Assembly: GCA_963205435.1 (NCBI GenBank)
Contig: CAUJIV010000012.1
Coordinates: 1 to 57,034 of the forward strand
Reading direction: 5' to 3'
DNA from: Pseudomonadota bacterium
Lineage (GTDB): Bacteria; Pseudomonadota; Gammaproteobacteria; Burkholderiales; Rhodocyclaceae
DNA length: 57,034 nt
Shown piece after piece: positions 1 to 8,878 of this stretch. Positions within the stretch are counted from its first letter, which is position 1. Each line of letters starts with the position of its first letter. The notes beneath the pieces were generated by a model, which was given only the letters and a program-made list of their open reading frames with translations, was not told the DNA's origin and did no database searches. A program made the position numbers and the translations under genes.

Positions 1-99
1 CGCGAACAGCGCCTGCTCGCATTGTTCCGTCGTTCCGTACTTGTCCATGAATTCGCGCAAACCCATGCCCCGCTGAAATTGCACCTTGTTCTTCAGCAT
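1..99 (-). CDS. IS1595-family transposase, N-terminal part (runs off the left edge)
   Basis: The minus-strand frame starts MLKNKVQFQRGMGLREF and continues MDKYGTTEQCEQALF to the window edge. This is the typical opening of IS1595-group transposases, just before their N-terminal zinc ribbon. The ATG at 99-97 is preceded by AGGAGAT at a good distance. The catalytic DDE/N part lies outside the window, so family assignment rests on about 33 residues. The element end lies between this start and the truncated kinase gene that follows. Confidence 0.75.
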   Translation of the reverse strand, partial: MLKNKVQFQRGMGLREFMDKYGTTEQCEQALFA

Positions 100-190
100 C
101 GCTTATCTCCTTGGAAAATCAAGCGATGCCAGTTTGCTACCTCCACTGGCTCACTGGCTGAGCCTCATTGGTAATCAGGTGGCAGTTTAT
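1..190 (-). mobile_element. End of an IS1595-type insertion sequence
   Basis: The transposase start codon (99) is followed outward by about 90 bases that belong to neither transposase nor kinase. The sequence around 168-192 (on the minus strand, ATAAACTGCCACCTGATTAC) is my candidate for the terminal inverted repeat. The other IS end and the target duplication are outside the window, so the exact boundary near 190 is an inference. Confidence 0.55.
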
Positions 191-559
191 CGCATTCCGC
201 AAGCCGCACGGGACGCCGTCCGCTACCGGCCGCTGGCGGGCCGGACGCTGCGCCAGCTTGCCTCCGCCGGCCAGGCTCCGGACAGGCTGCGCGCGCGGCT
301 CGGCCAGTTCGTCGCCCGCCTGCACGAATCGGGCGTCTATTTCCGTTCCCTGCACCTCGGCAACATCGTGCTCACGCCCGGCAACACGCTCGGCCTGATC
401 GACATCGCCGACCTGCGCGCCGGCGGGCGCCCCCTGTCGCGCCGGCGCCGCTGGCGCAACTTCCGCCACCTGATGCGCAATGCGCAGGACCGCGGCTGGC
501 TGGAAGCCGACGGGGACTTCGTCGCCGCCTATCGCGAGGCCGGCCGGCCGTGGCAATGA
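190..559 (+). pseudogene. LPS kinase (Kdo/WaaP, InaA-like) fragment, 5' part lost to the IS
   Basis: The frame reads YRPLAGRTLRQL, then a catalytic-loop-like segment SLHLGNIVLTPG and LIDIADLR in the position of the kinase DFG motif, then the basic stretch RPLSRRRRWRNFRHL. These match the C-terminal lobe of the lipopolysaccharide kinase/toluene-tolerance family, membrane-associated kinases that phosphorylate LPS core or related glycans. Only about 120 residues remain. The ATP-binding N-lobe is missing and the frame runs back into IS sequence, so the gene is 5' truncated. Its TGA overlaps the next ATG (ATGA at 556-559), as in an intact glycan operon. Confidence 0.7.
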
Positions 560-2508
560 GCGGCCCTGCCGGCGGCTTTCGCGCCGACATCAACGGCCTG
601 CGCGCCGTGGCGGTGATCGCCGTGATGCTGTTCCATTTCCGCATCGCCGGCTTCGGCGGCGGCTTCGCCGGCGTCGATGTCTTCTTCGTCATCTCCGGTT
701 ATCTGATGACGCGCATCATCCTGGCGCCGCTCGCGCGAGGCGGCTTTTCCTAGCCCGGCTTCTACCTGGCGCGGGCGCGCCGCATCTTTCCTGCACTGGC
801 GGCCCTTTGCGCGTTGCTGCTCGCCGGCGGCTGGCTCAGCCTGTCGCCGATGGACTACGCGCAACTGGCCAAGCACGCCGGCGCCAGCCTGCTGTTCGTC
901 TCGAACCATGTCTACTGGAAGGAATCGGGGTATTTCGACGCCGGCGCCCACGAGAAGTGGCTGCTGCACACCTGGTCGCTCTCGGTCGAATGGCAATTCT
1001 ACCTGCTCTACCCGCTGCTCGTCCTCGCCGCGCACCGGCTCCTGCGGCGGGCGGCTGGCGTGACGTCGGCGCTGTGGGCCATCGCGCTCGCCTCGCTCGC
1101 CTGGTCGGCCTGGCTGGCCTTCGCCGATCCATCCCGCGCCTTTTTCCTGCTGCCGACACGCGCCTGGGAGATGCTCGCCGGCGGCCTCGTCTTCGCGCAC
1201 CAGGACGCCTGCAACCGCCTGGCGCGGGGCCGCCGCTGGCTGGAGCCGGCCGGCCTCGCCGCCATCCTCGCCGCCAGCCTGTTGCTGACGCCGGAGACGC
1301 CCTGGCCGGGAGTCGCCGCCCTGCTGCCGGTGGCCGGCACCGTGCTGGTCATGCTCGACGGCAGCGGCAGGACGCGCCTCCTCGGCAGTACGGCGCTGCA
1401 GGGCATCGGCCGCTGGTCCTATTCCATTTACCTGTGGCACTGGCCGATCGTCGCCTGGCTGCAGCAAAACCGACCGCAGCCCCTCGGGCTCTGGACCGCC
1501 GCCGGCATCGCCCTGTCCATCCTGCTCGGCTGGCTGTCGTACCGCCTGGTCGAGGATCCGGCGCGGCGCCTCGTCAACCGCTTCCGTCTGGCGCCGGCAC
1601 TGGCCGTCAGCGCAGCCATGGTCCTGCTGCCTTTCGCCGCTGCCGCCCTGGTCTACTATCAAGGCGAGACCGTGACGGCAGTGCGCTTCCGCGGACAGCC
1701 AAGCCTGACCGAAGCGAACGCCGTCGCGGCCGTCGAAACCCGCTATTCGAAGCAGCGCCAATACGAAGCGCTTTACCGCGTGGATCAGCATTGCCTGCTG
1801 GAGATCACCATGGGGCCGGAGCATTTCGCGCCGGCATGCGGCGGCGAGCGGCCGCGCATCGCGCTCTGGGGCGATTCCCATGCCGCCCATCTGTGGCCGG
1901 GGCTGAGCCGCCTCGCCGCGCCGGGCAGCATCGCCCAATGGACAGCCTCCGGCTGCGCACCGCTGCTCGGCATGGAGATGCTCGCCACCCGGCACTGTCG
2001 CGCCATCAACGACTGGGTGCTGGCCAGATTGCGGGCGCAGCGGCCGGAAACGGTCGTCCTCGCCGCCGCCTGGTTCAGGCTGGAGGATGCCCGGATACGG
2101 CAGGGCCTGAAAGCCACCCTGACGGCATTGCGTGCCGATCCCGGCTGGCAGCCGCAAGTCATCGTCGTCGGCAGCGTGCCCATCTGGCACAAGACCCTGC
2201 CCCGGCTCCTGGCGAGCGACATTCTCGGGGGAAACGGCCAGCCGCGATCGCGCAAGGGACTCGATGAGGCGGCCATGCGCAAGGACGGGCTGGTCGCCGA
2301 GCTGGCCGACGGGCAGTCCGTCTTCCTGTCGCCCCTGGCGGTTTTCTGCGACGAGCAGGGCTGCCTGCGCTATTTCGGCAGCGGGAGCGAAATCGCGCCT
2401 GCCGCCTACGATTACGGCCACCTCACCGCAGAGGGCTCGCTCTTCTTCGCCAGGCCACTCCTGCGGGCGATCGCCGAACGGCGTCTGCCCTCGGCGGGCG
2501 CAAGCTAG
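556..2508 (+). pseudogene. OafA/YrhL-type acyltransferase with C-terminal SGNH domain, in-frame amber codon
   Basis: The N-terminus FRADINGLRAVAVIAVMLFHF and VDVFFVISGYLM are signatures of membrane acyltransferase 3 enzymes that O-acylate surface polysaccharides. The C-terminal third has an SGNH hydrolase-like domain with LWGDSHAAHLWP and a late DYGHLTAEG histidine block. Total length (650 codons) is normal for the two-domain form. Codon 66 (751-753) is TAG, and FYLARARRIFPAL continues in the same frame directly after it, so one base change interrupts an otherwise intact gene. The start at 556 overlaps the kinase stop; a GTG at 550 is the alternative. The gene is either a recent pseudogene or carries a sequencing error. 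Confidence 0.8.
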
Positions 2509-2540
2509 CCAAGGCCGCCCTTTCTCCGGACAATGCCGGG

Positions 2541-3416
2541 ATGCCTCGCCCCCTGATGCTAAAACTGCTCGCCGGCACGGGAAGGAAGAGACGCTCGAGC
2601 GATCCCGGGCATTTCTACTCCCCGATCCCCGATCCTGAGGAGGTCCGTCGCGACGAGGCGAGGATCTTCGGCGCGCCGCCCCGGCAGCTGCCCGGCATCG
2701 ACCTGCATGAAGCCGAGCAGATGCAACTGCTGGAGGATCTGGCCGCCTACTACGACAGCATGCCTTTCCGCGCCGGGAAGACCGCCGGGCTGCGCTTCCA
2801 TTTCGAAAATCCGGCCTATTCCTATTCCGACGCCATCCTGCTCCATTGCATGATCCGCCATGCAAAGCCCCGGCGCATCATCGAAGTGGGTTCGGGCTAC
2901 TCGTCCTGCGCCACGCTCGACACCAGCGAACTGTTCTTCGACGGCAGGATCGAGGCCACCTTCATCGAGCCCTACCCCGCGCTGCTCGAGTCGCTGCTCA
3001 AGGAGGGCGACCGCGCCAGGATCCGCATCATCCCCGCCCGGCTGCAGGACGTCGCCATCGAAACGTTCGAGGCTCTCGAGCGCGACGACATCCTGTTCAT
3101 CGATTCGACCCATGTCGGCAAGACCGGCAGCGACGTGAATTGCCTGCTCTTCGAGATCCTGCCGCGGCTCGCTGCCGGCGTCTATGTCCACGTGCACGAC
3201 ATCTTCTACCCCTTCGAATATCCGAAGGAGTGGATCTACCGCGGAAGGGCCTGGAACGAGGCCTACCTGATGCGCGCCTTCCTGCAGTACAACGGCGCCT
3301 TCCGCATCGTGCTCATGAACACCTTCATGCAGCATTTTCATGAGGACTTCTTCAGCCGGCGGATGCCGCTTTGCCTGAAGAATCCCGGCGGCAGCCTCTG
3401 GCTGCGCCGGGAGTAG
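2541..3416 (+). CDS. Class I SAM-dependent methyltransferase
   Basis: The 291-residue protein contains IIEVGSGYSSCATL, a clear SAM-binding motif I, followed by FIEPYP (acidic residue of motif II) and DDILFIDSTHVGKTGSD, as in Methyltransf_24-type enzymes. No signal peptide or membrane segment is visible, so it should be cytoplasmic. It lies 32 bases after the acyltransferase on the same strand and probably decorates a glycan precursor, but the substrate cannot be read from sequence. It ends 10 bases before the convergent glycosyltransferase. Confidence 0.75.
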   Translation: MPRPLMLKLLAGTGRKRRSSDPGHFYSPIPDPEEVRRDEARIFGAPPRQLPGIDLHEAEQMQLLEDLAAYYDSMPFRAGKTAGLRFHFENPAYSYSDAILLHCMIRHAKPRRIIEVGSGYSSCATLDTSELFFDGRIEATFIEPYPALLESLLKEGDRARIRIIPARLQDVAIETFEALERDDILFIDSTHVGKTGSDVNCLLFEILPRLAAGVYVHVHDIFYPFEYPKEWIYRGRAWNEAYLMRAFLQYNGAFRIVLMNTFMQHFHEDFFSRRMPLCLKNPGGSLWLRRE

Positions 3417-3426
3417 CGCGCGGCGC

Positions 3427-4365
3427 TCAGGGCGGCCTGCGCCGCAGCAGCCACGCCAGCGCCGCCGCCAGGTTCTTCCTGATCTGCCTGGGGTCGAAAG
3501 CCTGCCGGACATCCTGCCTGACCGCCCCGCGCAGGAGGCGGAACGCGCGGCCCGTCTCTCCCTGCCGCAGGGCAATGCGGAAGAGGGACAGGTTGCGGCG
3601 CGCGGCATAGGCGCCGCGAAGACTGCCGCAGGAGGCCGGCAGGCCGCGGAATATCTCGTCGGTCAGCATGGCCACGCGCGCCTCGGAATCCGGCCCGAGG
3701 TGGCGCAGGCTGTCGGCATGCTTGTGGATGCGCACGAGCGGCCGGGCGATCGTCGCGATCTCGCCCTCGACGAAAAGCCGGGCGAAGACCGGGATATCCT
3801 CGCTGCCGCGCAGCGATTCCGGATAAGGGCGCCGGGCGATCAGCTCGCGGCGGACAACCGTCGAGCCATGGCTCATGCCGATCTTCTTGCGCAGCAGGTA
3901 GTCGGCAAGGCGCGCGCAAGGATCGGATGCCAGGGCGGCCGGCGGCGGATGGTACTTCTCGCGGCCGCCGGCGCGCCGCGTGAAGCGGCCGCCGAGCAGC
4001 ACGCTGGCCTGCGGCCGCTCCTTGATGGCCGTACACACGGCATCGAGCGCGCCGGGCAGCAGCTCGTCATCGGCATCGAGGAACAGCAGGTACTCGCCGC
4101 GGCTCAGGTGCAGGCCGGCATTGCGCGCCGCCGCCGGACCGGCGTTGTCCTGGCGCACGTGGCGGAAGCCGGGCCTTTGCTGCGCCTCGATCTCGTCCAG
4201 CAGTTTGGGCGTGTCATCGGTGGAGCCGTCGTCGATTACCAGCAGCTCACAATCGGGCCGCAGCTGGAAAAGCGCCGAATCGAGCGTCCGGCGCAGCAGA
4301 TGGCCGTAGTTGTAGGCCGGAACGATGACGCTGAGCTGCACGGTTTCGCCAGCCTCCGCAGCCAT
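3427..4365 (-). CDS. Glycosyltransferase family 2
   Basis: 312 residues starting MAAEAGETVQLSVIVPAYNY. GT-A fold motifs are evident: SVIVPAYNYG, ELLVIDDGSTDDT, DNAGPAAARNAG and the metal-binding FLDADDE. A late MSHGSTVVRRELI-GSEDIPVF block is typical of family 2 enzymes. It probably transfers a nucleotide-activated sugar to a surface glycan intermediate. The open frame extends much further upstream, but that part overlaps the next gene and has no homology, so the ATG at 4365 six bases after the neighbour's stop was chosen. It is the last gene of the minus-strand run. Confidence 0.85.
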   Translation of the reverse strand: MAAEAGETVQLSVIVPAYNYGHLLRRTLDSALFQLRPDCELLVIDDGSTDDTPKLLDEIEAQQRPGFRHVRQDNAGPAAARNAGLHLSRGEYLLFLDADDELLPGALDAVCTAIKERPQASVLLGGRFTRRAGGREKYHPPPAALASDPCARLADYLLRKKIGMSHGSTVVRRELIARRPYPESLRGSEDIPVFARLFVEGEIATIARPLVRIHKHADSLRHLGPDSEARVAMLTDEIFRGLPASCGSLRGAYAARRNLSLFRIALRQGETGRAFRLLRGAVRQDVRQAFDPRQIRKNLAAALAWLLRRRPP

Positions 4366-4370
4366 GCCGC

Positions 4371-5852
4371 TCACCTTGCCGGCGGGAGGGGCGGCGTGTC
4401 CATGCGCCGGGCGATGACGACCGCGTCTCCGGCGACATTCTCGAACCGGCGCACCTCCCCGAACTGGCGCGCGACCAGCCAGGCTTGCAGGCTTTCCTGC
4501 CGGCCGGCCTCCAGCGCCAGCCAGTCGCAGCGGTTCCCGGCGATCATTCCATCGAGGGCGGATTCCTCGGCGACATTGTCGTCGATGCGCCAGCCGGCGT
4601 AATAGGCAATGCGGGGATTCGCCAGGCAGACTCGCTGATTCGCGACATTCGCGCCGAGCCAGCGGCCCGCCTCGACGATATGCGTCTTGCGCGGGGAGAG
4701 AGAAATCACGCTGGCCGCCAGGGTCAGCACGGCCAGTGCCAGCATCAGCGGCTTCCAGCGCGGCCAGCGCCTCAGCAACAGCCAGAAGCCTGCGGCGGCG
4801 AGCGGCACGACCATGAGGCTCAGCATGCTGACATATCGGGCGCTGATGAAGAACATGTGCGTGATGAAAGCGGCCAGCACCAGCAGATACGCAAAGAAGG
4901 TCCAGGCGAGCGGCTGCCAGCGCCTCAGCACGCCGCGCAGCGGCCGGGCGGCGAACAGGTAGGCAAGGGGGACCAGGAAAACGCCCGTCATCTTGAGGAA
5001 TTTCACCGGAATCATCGACAGCAGGCCGAAGAAGAGGATGTAGCCGGCTTCCTCGCGCGAATATTTGTACGGGAGCACGTGCTCCTGCATCCTGTCGCCC
5101 GCTTCCTTGAACAGGCGCAACTTGTTCAGCGGGTTGGCGGCATCGAGGTAAGCGGAGGCCCTCGAAGGCAGGGGCGCCAGACCACTGCCAAAAACAATCG
5201 CAGCCAACAGGCTTCCCGAGAGCGGAAGCCAGCCGATCGCGAGGATGCGGCGCAGGCGCTGCCCGGCCGGCGCCGTCAGCCCGGCCCAAAGCATCAAGGC
5301 CGGGTAGAAGGCCGCCGCTTCCAGGCGAAACAGGGCGGCGACCCCGAGAGACAACTGGCAGGCAATGGCCTCGCACCAGCGGCCGTTCGTCTCCCATCGC
5401 ATCGCCAGCCAGATCGCGAGCAGGCTGAAGCACCAGAAGCCGTGCTCGCGAACCAGCTCGCCGCGATAGCCGTTGTAGCCGGGCATCGCCAGCGCTACCA
5501 GGCAGGCGAGCCAGGCTGCTTCGGGCATGCGCATGCGGGTAATGGCGACGATGAGGCCGCAGGCGCCCGCCAGCAGAAGCGCATTGAGCAAATGGCCAGC
5601 CACTTCCAGATCGAGCCCTGCGAGTCGGGAAAGACCCGCCATCAAGGCGGGCAGGAACTGCCAGTCGAAGCCTTGCTGCAACCCCGCAAGGCCCTGATCA
5701 AGGAGCGCCCTTGCGGACTCGACATAGGCGATGCCATCTCGATTGAGCAAAGGACGGCGGCCATGGACTACGGCGGAAAGAAGCAGGCTGCCGAAGACGG
5801 CGCAGGTAGCCGGCCCCGCCTTCCATATCCCTTCGCCTGATCGCGTCATCAC
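4371..5852 (-). CDS. Polytopic membrane protein, GT-C glycosyltransferase-like
   Basis: 493 residues with about ten hydrophobic segments and a soluble C-terminal domain (from about residue 395: RKTHIVEAGRWLGANVANQR). The first loop carries NRDGIAYVESARALLDQG, reminiscent of the acidic catalytic loop of GT-C enzymes that use polyprenyl-phosphate sugars. A trailing soluble domain that resembles a stress/identity domain is common in this group. The start ATG overlaps the preceding gene's TGA (ATGA, 5849-5852), so translation is coupled. Function is inferred from topology and neighbours; the donor and acceptor are unknown. Confidence 0.65.
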   Translation of the reverse strand: MMTRSGEGIWKAGPATCAVFGSLLLSAVVHGRRPLLNRDGIAYVESARALLDQGLAGLQQGFDWQFLPALMAGLSRLAGLDLEVAGHLLNALLLAGACGLIVAITRMRMPEAAWLACLVALAMPGYNGYRGELVREHGFWCFSLLAIWLAMRWETNGRWCEAIACQLSLGVAALFRLEAAAFYPALMLWAGLTAPAGQRLRRILAIGWLPLSGSLLAAIVFGSGLAPLPSRASAYLDAANPLNKLRLFKEAGDRMQEHVLPYKYSREEAGYILFFGLLSMIPVKFLKMTGVFLVPLAYLFAARPLRGVLRRWQPLAWTFFAYLLVLAAFITHMFFISARYVSMLSLMVVPLAAAGFWLLLRRWPRWKPLMLALAVLTLAASVISLSPRKTHIVEAGRWLGANVANQRVCLANPRIAYYAGWRIDDNVAEESALDGMIAGNRCDWLALEAGRQESLQAWLVARQFGEVRRFENVAGDAVVIARRMDTPPLPPAR

Positions 5853-7339
5853 TTGAATCCGTCCGGGGCTTGCCGGCCGGCTGCCGCAGCATTGGCAAAG
5901 ACTCGTATAGCCGCCCTGACGTTTCCTCCGGCAGGCCAGCGGAACACCTCCTGGAGCGCTGGCCCGCCGGCGCCAAACAGCCGGGGAAAGTTTTCCGGCG
6001 CTTCGGTCGCCAGCAGAAAGGGCTCTGCGCCCCGGGCGAGGCGCAGAGCGTCGTCCTCGCTTGTCCAGATCCTGAACGTGCCCAGGCCAAGTTGCAGGGT
6101 CACTGGCGTGTCCAGATGATGGATGCGCTGCACGTCCAGTCCACTGACGGCCAGCGCGCGTGCGGCGCGCTGCGCCTCAACGGTATAGCGCACTTCCTCG
6201 CTTTGCTGCGCCGGCTTGCCGTGGTACAGCCACCAGGTACCGCCAAGGATGAGCACGCCAAGGCCCGCCAGCACGACAGTCATCAGGCGTAGACCCGCCC
6301 GTTCGGCCAGCCGCGCCATCTCGCGCCCGGCCAGCAGCGCGCCGGCCGGCCACAGCGGCAGCAGCAAGTCACCGCGGAAATGCGAGCCGAGCGAGAAGAT
6401 CAGGATGCCGCTGGCGATCCAGCAGAACAGGAAGCGCTCGAAACGCCGGTCCCAGGCGTTGACCGCAGGATGGCGCAGCACACGCCACATGCCATAGGCG
6501 GCGAACAGGCTGAAGGGCAGGAAGCGCAGGATGAAGAAGAGTACCGGCTTGGGCAGGTTGCGCGCGGGGAAGCCCCCCTTGCCCGCGCCGGTCGCCTGGC
6601 CGATCAATTCCTCGAAGAACAGCTTGTCGACCAGGGGCTGGCCGGCGGCGAGGATGGCGGGCAGCAGCCAGCCGAGGGTGAGCAGCAGGAACAGGGCGAT
6701 GCCCGCCGCCTGCCCGCCGCGAGGCGGCGGCAGGACGGGGTTGCCGCGACGCTCCCAGAACCATGCCAGCAGGCCGGTGGCTCCGAGAACCAGTCCGAGC
6801 GGCCCCTTGATCAAGGTTGCCACGGCTGCCCAGACCCAGAACTGCGTCCAGCCCTCGCCGCGCGTCCAGGCGCGGTGGGCGGCAAAGGCGGCAGCGGCGA
6901 CGGCGAGGGAGAACAGCGCATCGGTGCGCACCAGGGCGACATGCTTCGACATCATCGGCGCCAGCACCACGGCCAGTCCCGCCAGGCCGCCGGCCAGGAT
7001 GCCGTAGCGTCGCCTGCCGATCTCGAAGACGAGAAGTGCAAGGACCAGCACCGCCAGCGCCGAGGGGAGCGCCAGCGTCAGGCGGTCGATGCCGCAAATT
7101 TCGGCAAAGGCGGCTGCCACCCAGGTATGCAGGGGCGGCTTCGACATGATGCGGCCGCGCACGTCCTGCTGCACCAGCCAGTGGCCCTGCCAAGCGGCAT
7201 CCATGACGTAGCCGACGTTGCGATCCTGCGCATCGGCTTCGAGGTTGGAGGGCCCGCTCAGGCGCAGCGCCAGCAGCGCCAGCACCAGCATCGCCAGCAG
7301 CATGCGCCAGGGCAGCGGTCCGCTCCAGGCGGCGCCCAT
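5849..7339 (-). CDS. ArnT-like GT83 (PMT_2) membrane glycosyltransferase
   Basis: 496 residues beginning with a membrane segment and then LEADAQDRNVGYVMDAAWQG and SKPPLHTW, the periplasmic loop pattern of ArnT/PMT-type transferases in which an acidic pair is catalytic. About eleven more hydrophobic segments follow, then a soluble tail. Such enzymes move a sugar from undecaprenyl phosphate to lipid A, core or protein on the periplasmic face. The start is one base from the VTT-protein stop (TGATG). The ArnC-like GT2 two genes upstream is the expected maker of its lipid-linked donor. Confidence 0.75.
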   Translation of the reverse strand: MGAAWSGPLPWRMLLAMLVLALLALRLSGPSNLEADAQDRNVGYVMDAAWQGHWLVQQDVRGRIMSKPPLHTWVAAAFAEICGIDRLTLALPSALAVLVLALLVFEIGRRRYGILAGGLAGLAVVLAPMMSKHVALVRTDALFSLAVAAAAFAAHRAWTRGEGWTQFWVWAAVATLIKGPLGLVLGATGLLAWFWERRGNPVLPPPRGGQAAGIALFLLLTLGWLLPAILAAGQPLVDKLFFEELIGQATGAGKGGFPARNLPKPVLFFILRFLPFSLFAAYGMWRVLRHPAVNAWDRRFERFLFCWIASGILIFSLGSHFRGDLLLPLWPAGALLAGREMARLAERAGLRLMTVVLAGLGVLILGGTWWLYHGKPAQQSEEVRYTVEAQRAARALAVSGLDVQRIHHLDTPVTLQLGLGTFRIWTSEDDALRLARGAEPFLLATEAPENFPRLFGAGGPALQEVFRWPAGGNVRAAIRVFANAAAAGRQAPDGFK

Positions 7340-8088
7340 CAGGTTTGCTCCGTTCCACGCTGGTCGCGACGCCAGCGCCAGAGCATGAAGGCGCCGAGCA
7401 GCAGGACGATGCCGGCCGCCGCCAGCTTGCCGAGTCCGGCCATCGCCTGCTCATCGACCAGCCCGCTGCCGATCAGCGCGGCGATGATGCCCTGCGGCAG
7501 ATAGCCGATGAAAGAGCCGAGAAGGAACGCTCGCGGGCTGACCCGGGAGAGCGCCAGCCCGCTGTTGATCATGACGCTGGACAGCGGCAACTGGCGGATC
7601 AGCACCACCGCCTTCACCGAGGAGCGCACCTTGAAGGCCTTGCCGACGAGGCGATGGTCGCCGAAACGCTGCAGCAGCCAGTCGCGCGCGCCGCTGCGCA
7701 CGGCGCGAAAGGTGATGTAGGAGCCGGCCAGTGCGCCTAATTGCGCCAGGAGCAGCCCCTGCCAGAAGCCGAAGGCAAGGCCGCCGAGCACGTAGAACAT
7801 CAGCCGCGGCAGTCCCAGCGCCACCAGCGCAGTGACGATCAGGACATAGCTCGCCTCGGCCCACAGGCCGTCGCCGCCCAGGTGGGCGCGCAGATGCCGG
7901 ATGTCGCGCAGGACGGCGCCGGCCGGCGTGAAGTAGAGCAGCGCGAAGACCGCCGCTGCCGCGGCCAGCAGCAGCAGCAGACGGCGCAACTCCTTCGAGA
8001 AGCCCGGCGCGACGGCTTCGAGCTGGATGTCGTCTTCCGCGCCGGACGGATCGCCTTCCGGGAATCCTTCCCCGGATCTTGCGGTCAT
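7339..8088 (-). CDS. VTT-domain (TVP38/TMEM64, DedA-like) membrane protein
   Basis: 249 residues. An N-terminal cytoplasmic stretch is followed by about five or six hydrophobic segments. The central GLPRLMFYVLGGLAFGFWQG and LGALAGSYITFRAVRSGA match the re-entrant VTT core, and IRQLPLSSVMINSGLALSRV is the usual second half. DedA/VTT proteins are linked to lipid scrambling or recycling of undecaprenyl phosphate, which fits a site between a lipid-linked sugar synthase and a GT-C transferase. It overlaps both neighbours (ATGA upstream, TGATG downstream). Confidence 0.8.
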   Translation of the reverse strand: MTARSGEGFPEGDPSGAEDDIQLEAVAPGFSKELRRLLLLLAAAAAVFALLYFTPAGAVLRDIRHLRAHLGGDGLWAEASYVLIVTALVALGLPRLMFYVLGGLAFGFWQGLLLAQLGALAGSYITFRAVRSGARDWLLQRFGDHRLVGKAFKVRSSVKAVVLIRQLPLSSVMINSGLALSRVSPRAFLLGSFIGYLPQGIIAALIGSGLVDEQAMAGLGKLAAAGIVLLLGAFMLWRWRRDQRGTEQT

Positions 8089-8843
8089 CCCCGCCGCCCC
8101 TGCTCCGCCGCGCCCGCCGGGCCGTCGACGCGACGCGCCGGCAGCGCGCGGGCGCCGAACCAGCGCACGCCGAAGCAGTCGCGAATGCCGCGCCAGAGCC
8201 GGTTGTGCACGCCGTACTTGGAGACGCCGCGCAGGCGCGGCCGGTGGTTTACTTCATGCTCGACCACGGCAAAGCCCTTCTGCCGCAGCAGCGTCGGCAT
8301 GAAGCGGTGCAGCCCGTTGAACACCGGCAGCTCGGCGACGCAGGCGGCGCGCACGACGCGCACGCCGCAGCCGCTGTCGGCGACGCGATCTCCGGTGATG
8401 GCGTCGCGGAAGCGGTTGGCCACGCGCGAAGAGAAGCGGCGGATGAAGTTGTCCCGGCGCCTGGCGCGCACGCCGGTGACGCAGTCGACGCCGAGACGGC
8501 GCGCCTCGTCGAGCATCGGCGGCAAGTCGGCCGGATCGTTCTGGCCGTCGCCGTCCAGCGTGCCGATCCACTCGCCGCGGACGGCGCCGAAGCCGGTCGC
8601 CACGGCGGCGCTCTGGCCGAAGTTGCGGCGGTGGCGCAGGCTGCGCACCATGCCGCCGCTTTCCGCCGCCAGCCGCTGCAGCACGGCGGGCGTGCCGTCG
8701 CTGCTGGCGTCGTCGACGAAAATCACCTCGTAGGATTCCGCCCGGCCGCCGAAGGCGGCCCGGATCTCGTCCGCCATCGGCTCGATGTTCTCCGCCTCGT
8801 TATAGACGGGGATGACGATCGAAAACAGCGGCGGATTCTGCAT
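8085..8843 (-). CDS. DPM1/ArnC-like GT2 (polyprenyl-phosphate sugar synthase)
   Basis: 252 residues: FSIVIPVYNEAENI, YEVIFVDDASSDGTP, RRNFGQSAAVATG and GTLDGDGQNDPADLP are the standard motifs of dolichol/undecaprenyl-phosphate glycosyltransferases. The late HRPRLRGVSKYG motif is diagnostic of the DPM1-like subgroup. No C-terminal pair of membrane helices is present, so it is the soluble, DPM1-type form. It probably makes the lipid-phosphate sugar used by the GT-C proteins encoded downstream. The start ATG is 35 bases after the preceding GT2 stop. Confidence 0.85.
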   Translation of the reverse strand: MQNPPLFSIVIPVYNEAENIEPMADEIRAAFGGRAESYEVIFVDDASSDGTPAVLQRLAAESGGMVRSLRHRRNFGQSAAVATGFGAVRGEWIGTLDGDGQNDPADLPPMLDEARRLGVDCVTGVRARRRDNFIRRFSSRVANRFRDAITGDRVADSGCGVRVVRAACVAELPVFNGLHRFMPTLLRQKGFAVVEHEVNHRPRLRGVSKYGVHNRLWRGIRDCFGVRWFGARALPARRVDGPAGAAEQGRRG

Positions 8844-8878
8844 GGCCGTCGGGCGGAAAAGGGCAATGATACAGCAAG

